The notes under the pieces: model-generated
Seen by the model: the letters and a program-made list of their open reading frames with translations, nothing else
Told to the model about the DNA's origin: nothing
Database searches by the model: none
Shown: one piece after another, positions 57,203 through 64,000 of the stretch
Numbering within the stretch: the stretch's first letter is position 1
How the letters are laid out: every line of letters begins with the position of its first letter
Source of the DNA: Asterella californica
Lineage: Eukaryota > Streptophyta > Marchantiopsida > Marchantiales > Aytoniaceae
Direction of reading: 5' to 3'
Assembly (NCBI GenBank): GCA_036924285.1
Contig: JAYKYS010000002.1
Location: 44,469,501-44,533,500, forward strand
Length of the DNA stretch: 64,000 nucleotides
Program-made: the position numbers and the translations under genes

Positions 57203-57929
57203 TAAGATGAGAACATCTCCTTCCAACGAGGAGTGAAGGAACGTCGAATCATACGAGTAGCAACTTGAGGCGATTTTGACGGATGGACTTTGTAGCTTTC
57301 TCTTGTATTTGGAAATAAAGATTTTTTCTGGAAATTTTGTCTAAGTGTATTGGTAGTGCATGGCTATGACTAGTTCTGATAAGATGCCTAGGATGTTGTC
57401 AAGAGGAGGAACGAAGCACACTCAAAGGAAGTGAGCTGGTTTGGATAAGCATCTAAATCAAGACTAAGTCTTGATGTCAAGACTTAAGTTTGTCGTAGCG
57501 TTGACAAAGCAAGTATGAAATTTCATACTTGTCTTGGGGCTTGGGGTGATCTTGCTTTGTGGTTTTCTACAAAGTAAACTTAGTCGCGCGTCTAAGTCAA
57601 ATCAGGTTGCGACCAGAAAGTGAGTTTCGGAGGACCTTGTAAGTAGGTGTGAATACTTATAGTTAGCAAGTTAGAGTCTTAAGTAGAATGTTTAGAAATT
57701 GTCAACTAGTTTTGTTTAGGGTAAGCCAAAAAGATAAGGCTTTTCCCGAGACTAGTTGAAATTTTCTAAGTGTTCTAGCGACAACTTAAGACTCAAGCCA
57801 AGAAGGAAATTGCGGGTTAGCTACCATAACACAATTTTGACGCTAAGGGGTTGGCTACCCATTTTGAACTTGGTGTTAACTTAAAGGATCATTGTTGATG
57901 AGGGCATCAACCTCCAAAGTGGGGGTGAG
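57203..57929 (+). other. 3' untranslated part of K up to polypurine tract
   Basis: No coding. It ends AAAGTGGGGGTGAG directly before the 3' LTR, which serves as polypurine tract. It is rich in short imperfect repeats around AAGTC/ACTTAG. Confidence 0.6.
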
Positions 57930-59107
57930 TGTCGTGACCCTCATTCTCAAGATCGGGCGCAGATGCGAACAACAGAACCCTAGCGGACTTGCACTAGGTT
58001 GTGAACGCTGCGAGTAGGACTTAACGGCTTGGCCGGAAAGTCGAGATCAGAGGAACCCTAAGTGGTTCTCTGAACCAATGTTGGAACATTGGGTTTAGGG
58101 TTTAGGGTTTAGGGTTTAGGGTTTAAACCCTAAACCCTAAACCCTAAACCCTAGACCTAAGGGCCTACCCCAAGACGACCCCAGACAAACGCTGACCTAA
58201 GGGGACAAGTCTGGGAACGGACCGAAACATAAGTCTGAGACGTGGGTCTGAGACGTGGGTCCGAGATGCAGACGGACCGTGGTTCAGACGCTGGTATGAA
58301 CCACAGGGTTGAGTTTGAGTCTGGACCATAGGTTTCTGAAAAATGACTAAGTGTTGGAGCTCCAGGGACGTTTTAGGTCGTGGATGGAACTCCACATAAG
58401 ATCTCGAGGCGAGTGAGGTATCATTGGAAAGGTCTCTTTGAGAGCTTTCCAGTGATATATAACACTCCTAGATTTGACCTTCGAGCTGGAAGTTATGACC
58501 GAACCAGGATCGGGTTGTGGTATAATTTTCAGGGACCAAAGAGGAAGGCGGGGCCGCCGATCCCCAGAAGTATATATGAGGGGGGTTCGATGCCTGGGTG
58601 GGCCAGGACGAGTCACCCGACCTCAGAGTTTGACGGACGGACTCTGGGGACATGAGGTGATGGCTGGCCGGTTCCAAGACAAGTTCCGATCCAGACTTGG
58701 ACGTCTGGACTTACGAACGCTATAAGGGTTGGGGCAAGACTAGAGAACGAGTCAACAGGTTAGATCATCGTTCGGGAGCCTAGACTCAGACGGACATCAC
58801 GGACGGTTGGACCGCTAGGTGTACTGGAGGCACCGTTTAGGACCCTGGACTTTATGAGAAGTCCGTCTCAAGTCATCTTGTGACTTGCTCCTGTTTGGGA
58901 CCGACCTAGACGGGTCTAGGTCGGGACTTAGGAACGGCTGAGCTTGATGATTAGGGAGACGGTCCGGCTCCGGTCCGGAGCAAACTGAGATAAGGTAAGT
59001 GGTGCATGGACGCTAACTTGTGATTGTGTTTGCAGGTTAGCAGTTTGAATTTCGTGACCTAGTGAGCAAGAGCTTCCACTGGCGCAACAAGGCGGTAGGT
59101 GAGCGAA
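57930..59107 (+). repeat. 3' LTR of K with telomere-type insertion
   Basis: It starts TGTCGTGACCC and matches the 5' LTR except for about 57 extra bases at 58094-58150 and scattered substitutions. TATA at 58571-58577; the U3 hairpin is kept with mismatches (about 58421-58457). The end is uncertain by several bases: 59099 by similarity, 59107 by the ACTAT duplication. Confidence 0.8.
58091..58153. repeat. Head-to-head plant telomere repeats (palindrome)
   Basis: Five GGGTTT(A) units run into four (T)AAACCC units with the junction GGGTTTAAACCC centred at 58124/58125. 58096-58153 is a perfect 58-bp palindrome. The 5' LTR of K has only GGGCTAGA here, so it is an insertion between GGG and C. Confidence 0.95.
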
Positions 59108-59557
59108 ACTATAGAGCTTTCTTGACCACCGTCTTGGTTGCTATAGGTTGTGTCTTTATCTCTAGCTGATGACACGCGTATCGTAAGTTCGGAAGTCTGT
59201 GATGTCTTTGATCACCTCGTCTCTCAATTGACCTTGGTAGAGCCGAGAGTGAAGATTGGTGTCAAAGTGTAGGATTTGGTCTCTCATAGATATACCGTCG
59301 GACCTCCAGCTTCCGGAGGATTTTGTTACACCTAGAGATGTTTTACATATCCTCGAAGTACCGATGGATATAGAGGACTTCGTCCTTTTAATCTCACGGG
59401 ATACTAGAGCTCGACTCCGCTCTTAGTTCATAGCTCGATCTTGCATTAGAGCGTTTTAGTGTAGTGTCTTGCTCGACACCTTAGATCGATGTCGTAGTGC
59501 ATGACGTTAAAGGTGCGGAAACGGAACTTCAGAAGACACTCAACATGCATTTGTTCG
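59108..59557. other. Degenerate sequence right of K, no supported gene
   Basis: No coding frame with recognisable motifs; probably continues the sequence left of K (before 51584). Confidence 0.35.
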
Positions 59558-61170
59558 GGAAGCTGCGCCCTAGCTTATCAAGCTGGGCAGGAGCTAAGCT
59601 AGGGCCATGCTTGACAAGCTGCCCCCTAGCTTAAACTAAAATATCATCTTCAAAGAGGTCGAAGAGCATCAGAATGCAGAGCTCGGCGAGGAGAACGACT
59701 TCGTGCTTCCAGTTTCGATAGAAAGTGTTTTAAGTAGTAGTTAGTACGGGTTTTAGACTGAGAAATGTATGAAAGAGGGAAATCTGTCGATTTTGGCTCG
59801 TGATTCAAACTCAGAATCTGATAGCATGAGCGTGTAGGTGTTCACAAGTACTATAGTTTTGACTCTTTATTCATAGAAAATGGAGTTGTATAGTGAAGTT
59901 AGCGTAGGAAAGGCTAGTAAAGACTTTACATGAAAACTTCTTAGTAAAAGCATGTGTATAGAAAATTTAACTGTTTTGAACGGAACCAAAGGCCATCCCA
60001 GTGATAGGGCGCCTGCCTAGGAAGGAAGTGGTCTCAGGATCAATCCCTCCTGGCCTCTGGTTCCTATTCCGGCATGTTGGCCTCCCGGATGGGAGTCTAT
60101 GTTGGATGTGCAGCCATATCCTGCATATCTAGGGGCGGGAGACCGGTATCTCCCTTAATCGTGGGCTTCCTGGCCTAAGTCTCCGCATGCCATCCTGAAT
60201 ATACTATGGGAGATACCTGGTGCGCATATGGGGGGGCTATAAGTCCTGTGGGGCAGCCTCATAAGTGTTAGGGCTTCGGCCTACATTGGATGGCTTGTAG
60301 TATATTCAGGGTGGCATCAAGATGGCATCAAGGGCACGGGAAACTTTTGTCAATCTGTTATTTATCCATCGAGTCGGTTTAGCAATGGCGAAGGAAGCAA
60401 TGTGACGTTTTACAGTGAAGGAGTCTGCTTTACAGAGGTAGCTGTGTACTTTTATTTAAAAGAGAGTCAGTTTTGAAAGAAGAGTTTTGTATGTAAGGAC
60501 AGTAGGGGGGCAGCTTAAGCTGGGGGTCTGCTTGTGATAAGCGATTGTGCTTATAAGGACAGCAGGGGGCAGCTTAAGGTGGGCCCTTAGCTTTTAGGTT
60601 AAGTACTTGCGACGGCTGGAGATCAGAGGACACTTTTCTGAGGAGATGTTTTTACAGAGAGCTTAGAGCTGAAGCGGAAGGAGAAGCTTGGGGGCTGAGG
60701 GAGACAAATTTTTCTGACAGAACTGAATTGAGGAATTGGGTGATCGTGACAGAGGGACGGACAAGTATTTGGGGGACTGAGAGCAGTTTGGAGGCAGAAT
60801 TTCTTCTGATCGGACAGGAGTCAGTTTAATTGAAGGAGATCGTTTTGATAATCTGCAAGGGACTCTTGATCGACACTGGATTAAATTCTTGATAGTTTTC
60901 AGTTGAGGGGTTGACGCAGAGAGAAGATTAAGAGTTCGGGGTCCGAATTTCATCTACCAGACTTGAGTTGAGGTGAATTTGGTGAAAAGAGAGCATTATT
61001 TGAGTGGAGGAGGAGGATCGAGACTGAGAAGGTCAGAATTTTTGAGAAATTTCAGTGCTGAAGCTGTCGTAGAGAGGGATACAAGACGTTAGAGTTTCAA
61101 ATCTTCATCGGTTGTAGGTTCTGGAGAGAAATCTGCTGGAGAGAAGACTAGATGAGTGGGAATTGGCTGT
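59558..61170 (+). repeat. L: LTR-like remnant related to the H leader, with a SINE inside
   Basis: The stretch has repeated AGGGGGCAGCTTAAG-like boxes (about 60500 and 60555) and an AGCTTTTAGGTTAAGTACTTGCG box shared with 8491-8560. At 59568-59640 there are two near-identical AAGCTGCSCCCTAGCTTA boxes and an inverted TAAGCTAGGG. No coding region follows. Ends and target duplication were not found. Confidence 0.4.
59991..60340 (+). mobile_element. tRNA-derived SINE candidate
   Basis: CCCAGTGATAGGGCGCC looks like a tRNA-derived A box region and GGATCAATCCC (60037-60047) fits the pol III B box GGTTCRANNCC with one change. The tRNA-related head is followed by a body with a long inverted repeat (60187-60206 with 60298-60317, one mismatch). 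No clear tail or target duplication, so limits are approximate. Confidence 0.55.
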
Positions 61171-62560
61171 TTGACATCTGCGGTGGTCAACGTAAGGAGT
61201 TGAGTAGAGATAGGTTGTAAATTGATATATGTGGAGGACTATTGAGTGTGTTTGGAAGAGAAATAAAGTATCCAAAGTTCAGGTTTCTCCTATCTGTTGC
61301 GTCTGAAGGTGACCCTGTCTCCTGAGACTTGAGACTTGATCTGTTAAGTAGTAAGTGATCTATAGTCATAGTCTCTGTGAGTGACTTCACCCGTTGCGAT
61401 CTCCTGCTTGGCTCTTGTCTTGGTATACAATCTCTACTTCTATCTCGCGATCTATCACAATCAGAAGGCTCGCCCTTCCTGAGAAGGACTCTCCTCGACA
61501 TCGACATCTTACTTGCTGTCCTCATGATGGAGAGCGGATAGCTATCCATGATATCATTAAAGACGTTGTGTTTGCTTTAGCACAGGAGAGCGATTACATG
61601 ACATAGAGAAAGCACTGGTATGTCTTTCAGACGGGACGGTCAATGAGCTGACGTGTACATGATGAGAAAAAATCACATCTTAGTGATAGATGTGGTTGTC
61701 ATGGATTCGACACGAGTCTCGTGTCGACACAAGTGATCACTTATCTCTTAGGATGGGTTGCAGACATGACGAGAACAACGAAGATGATCAAGTATAAGGG
61801 TATGCAAGAGGGACACCGCTTCATCTCTTTAGTCCTAGAGATATACGGATTGACAACCCAGAGTTCGACGTTTTATTCGAGATTGTGCCAGAGCTTATCA
61901 TGAGAGACACCAAGGGTACCACTTTTTCTTTTTTTTTGCACTACGTTTTTTGGACAGCGAGTTTTCATTGTTCTATAAAGAGCTCTAGCATGCGCAGTTC
62001 ACAAGAGAGCAATTGCATTAGGCGATGCTACTTCACGTACACCTATTGTATGCAAGAATTTCGATTTATCGGTGTGTGACATTTTAGGAGTGATAGACGA
62101 CTTTAGAGCTATTGATAACGGGATTGAGCCTCGATGTTCTTCCTATCTTCGAGGCGTTGGTTGTATGGTCCTTCGAGTCCCTCTTTCCCTTGTTAAGCTT
62201 GATGGGATCTTTCCATCCGTTGGTTATTCATTGCATCACTTTTTCCTTAAATTGCTCTCCCGTACTTGTTATTTTATTATCGATCCTTCTCTAGCTACCG
62301 AGGTCAATCTTCAAAAACCTATAGGTTTTCACTGAAATTCAATAAATCCATTAGTATGTACTGCATAGATTTTTATTTATTAATCTTATTTATAACATTT
62401 ATTTTTTTAAATATAAAATGATGTGTTAAAATATGTCCAGTTTTTAGATATTCTAGTTTCACGTGTCATCACTCTATCTAACTGAATCTCCGTAATGAAA
62501 TACTTTTGCCCCAAAACCTTGAAAAGTGAATTTTAAAGCAGTTGGACTAAAACACTATAA
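61171..62560. other. Degenerate sequence, no supported gene
   Basis: Open frames 61394-61606, 61721-61903 and 62072-62335 lack recognisable motifs. A short palindrome CGACACGAG-T-CTCGTGTCG lies near 61708-61726. 62330-62560 is AT-rich. Confidence 0.35.
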
Positions 62561-62671
62561 AACCGAGGCAATGAAGAAAAACAACTTATTACCGAACCAA
62601 CTTGTCATACCAAAATAAAAGTCCCAGTGGGGAGAGGCCCTAAAACGTCCCATCAGCCGATTCGTCATTGC

Positions 62672-62678
62672 TATATAA
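62672..62678 (+). promoter_or_regulatory. Possible TATA box of the right-edge gene
   Basis: TATATAA in unique sequence about 640 bases before the candidate start codon at 63311. Distance is long, so a 5' untranslated region or an earlier start would be needed. Confidence 0.25.
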
Positions 62679-63310
62679 CCTGGGATCGTCGCGTTCGTGA
62701 GAATCTTTGAGCTGGTGTGGTCGTGCTGGCGCGGTGTCACTTATATTGACGCCCAATCATGTCTAAACCGCTCCAGCAACGATACCACTCGATGGAACGC
62801 GCTGGGATGGCGGGATCCGCGTCTTATCCCCGCTCGGACAACTCTGACTAGGTTCTGCGGACTTGCAATGTAGGCCTCATAATCTGACGCGCCCAGTACA
62901 TCGAAAGAGCCTTGTAACCGTGGATCCTTGGACCAGCACCGTTAGGAATCTGGAACTGCCACGTGGCGTGGACATTGGATATCACGTAATTGGTCCACAG
63001 CTTACGAGAGGTGGGTCGAGTGTTGCGCTTTTGAGCTTGCTAAGCAAAAGCGCGGAGCTTCGACTGTGTTTCAGAACTTTTCCCTGGGAGCTGTCGAGCA
63101 AATCGGGTTATTTCCAGCTGCAGCTAGTATCGCCAACGCCGAGCATAGTACCTTAAAGACGAGCCAATATCCCTTTCATGAGGTAGTGATCTCCAAATTT
63201 TATAACGTTCAAATCCCGGGGAGCAACTATGGAGTAAGGACTGCAGACGATACGGCAATTTCAGCTCAGAAGAACAATTCCTGCGGTTGTTTGGTCGGCC
63301 AGACCCAGGA

Positions 63311-63713
63311 ATGCCGGGAGTTGTGAGTTCGCCCGGACTGGGCTTCTCATCCTCCAGACAACTGGCGACATTTACTGAATCCTACTCCAAGGGTAAATAC
63401 AAAAACGCACAGCTGGTTGTGCGTCGCCTTCGTGTATATGGCACATCAAACTCGAATGTCAGGGCGAGAAACTATCCGGGGGAACAATGTAGGGTGAAAT
63501 ATGCGCCTGTGGAATTAAGCCAGTATGCTCGCGGAAGGACGGCTCATAAACTGCGGGGTAACGTGTACCGAAGAGGAGTGCTGTGTAGGAACAAGGTACA
63601 GTCTGTGCAGCTGGATGTACCAGAGACTGAGCAGTTGCAAATGTTTCTCACCAATATATACAGTGCCATGGGGTTGCAGGAGTATACTCGCAATCAGCAC
63701 ATTGTTGTCACAG
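63311..63713 (+). CDS. Candidate first exon of an unrecognised nuclear gene (partial)
   Basis: An ATG at 63311 opens 134 codons beginning MPGVVSSPGLGFSSSRQLAT, Ser-rich with few acidic residues as in plastid transit peptides. Then comes RRLRVYGTSNSNVRARNYPG and, after a basic middle, QLDVPETEQLQMFLTNIYSA. A splice donor CACAG/GTTTGTG lies at 63713/63714, two codons before the frame's stop. The text is unique, not transposon-like, and codon use resembles the FtsZ exons. I do not recognise the product. Later exons lie beyond the window. An upstream frame 62863-63156 could be part of the leader. Confidence 0.45.
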
Positions 63714-64000
63714 GTTTGTGACAACTTCCTCCCTGTTGTGATGAAATGAAGAGCTTTCAGCAATCCAACCCGGGTATCTTGTGTTTCAAGGATTCGTCAT
63801 CTCAAAGTATTTAAATTCTGGACAGGATCCTGTAAAGGTGTTTGTGAACCCTTTTTCATCTCCTTGATCAAAATTCAATTGGAAGTTCTCAGGAGAATGG
63901 GACATTCTGCTTGAACCAGTGATCATTACTCTGGTTCTGCCCTTTGATTAAATTTTTGAATTCTGATCTCCGGAAGTCAGAAGAGACGTCAGTCTGGGTT

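Larger units (their letters stand above)
51590..59107 (+). mobile_element. K: decayed chromodomain Ty3/gypsy element (chromovirus)
   Basis: Two LTRs (51590 to about 52704, 57930 to about 59107) flank gag-protease, RT-RNase H, integrase and a chromodomain, all on plus. The flanks show ACTAT at 51585-51589 and 59108-59112, a likely 5-bp target duplication, though the last bases of the LTR align poorly. LTRs start TGTCGYGACC. Stops and frameshifts break pol in several places, so the element cannot move by itself. The 3' LTR has acquired a telomere-repeat palindrome. Confidence 0.85.

Noticed and set aside
58091..58153. A true chromosome end (telomere)
   Set aside because: Only nine units, in palindromic orientation, embedded in an LTR with matching sequence on both sides. 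It is interstitial.
60001..60050. A functional tRNA gene
   Set aside because: A and B box-like text is present, but the flanking stem arms do not form a tRNA cloverleaf; a SINE head fits better.
61394..62335. Harbinger-type transposase remnant
   Set aside because: A few residues (a DxxFEIVPEL-like phrase near 61870) are suggestive, but no catalytic motif or terminal repeats can be seen.

Overview
This is a land-plant nuclear window, most likely from a bryophyte or lycophyte. Three things point there: the telomere-type repeat at 58.1 kb is the plant TTTAGGG unit, a plastid-targeted FtsZ gene with one GT-AG intron lies at 44.9-46.7 kb, and almost everything else is LTR retrotransposon. I see no prokaryotic operon structure, CRISPR array or rRNA. 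The clade is an inference from gene type and cannot be fixed from sequence alone.

Layout. 1-5.6 kb is the 5' part of a minus-strand LTR retrotransposon (element A): a 3.2-kb LTR that itself holds a 646-codon open frame, then a tRNA-Asp-type primer-binding site and a gag frame running off the left edge. 5.6-42.2 kb is a nest. The oldest layer is a Ty3/gypsy-like family (H/F, with a second copy I). H has gag on plus (8.9-10.4 kb), protease-RT-RNase H on minus (pieces between 10.4 and 35.3 kb) and integrase on plus (35.3-36.3 kb), so its middle appears inverted. Into that inverted segment came B (11599-17444, a 5.8-kb solo LTR, TSD CGCAG), C (18420-26289, a truncated element with a 5.9-kb 3' LTR, TSD ACACC) and G (26904-34740, a near-complete element with two about 0.9-kb LTRs). 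Copy I (36.3-42.2 kb) is split by solo LTR D (36824-39671, TSD ATAAG), itself split by solo LTR J (38404-39186, TSD GAAC).

The 42.3-49.4 kb stretch is the host gene island: a tandem duplication, a 333-bp MITE with TSD TAATA, and the FtsZ gene. From 49.4 kb comes AT-rich degenerate sequence, then a decayed chromodomain-bearing Ty3/gypsy element K (51590-59107) whose 3' LTR carries a head-to-head plant-telomere palindrome, then LTR-like and SINE-like remnants. At the right edge (63.3-63.7 kb) is a candidate first exon of another nuclear gene, perhaps plastid-targeted.

Main discovery candidate: two related families of LTR retrotransposon with very long LTRs (about 2-3 kb for A/D, about 5.9 kb for B/C/E) encode, inside U3 upstream of the LTR TATA box, a large protein with a conserved N-terminal module, a charged linker and a long coiled coil. 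Five independent copies here (A, B, C, D, E) keep parts of it. Because U3 lies between polypurine tract and R at the 3' end of genomic RNA, this is positionally like an extra 3' gene carried in the LTR.
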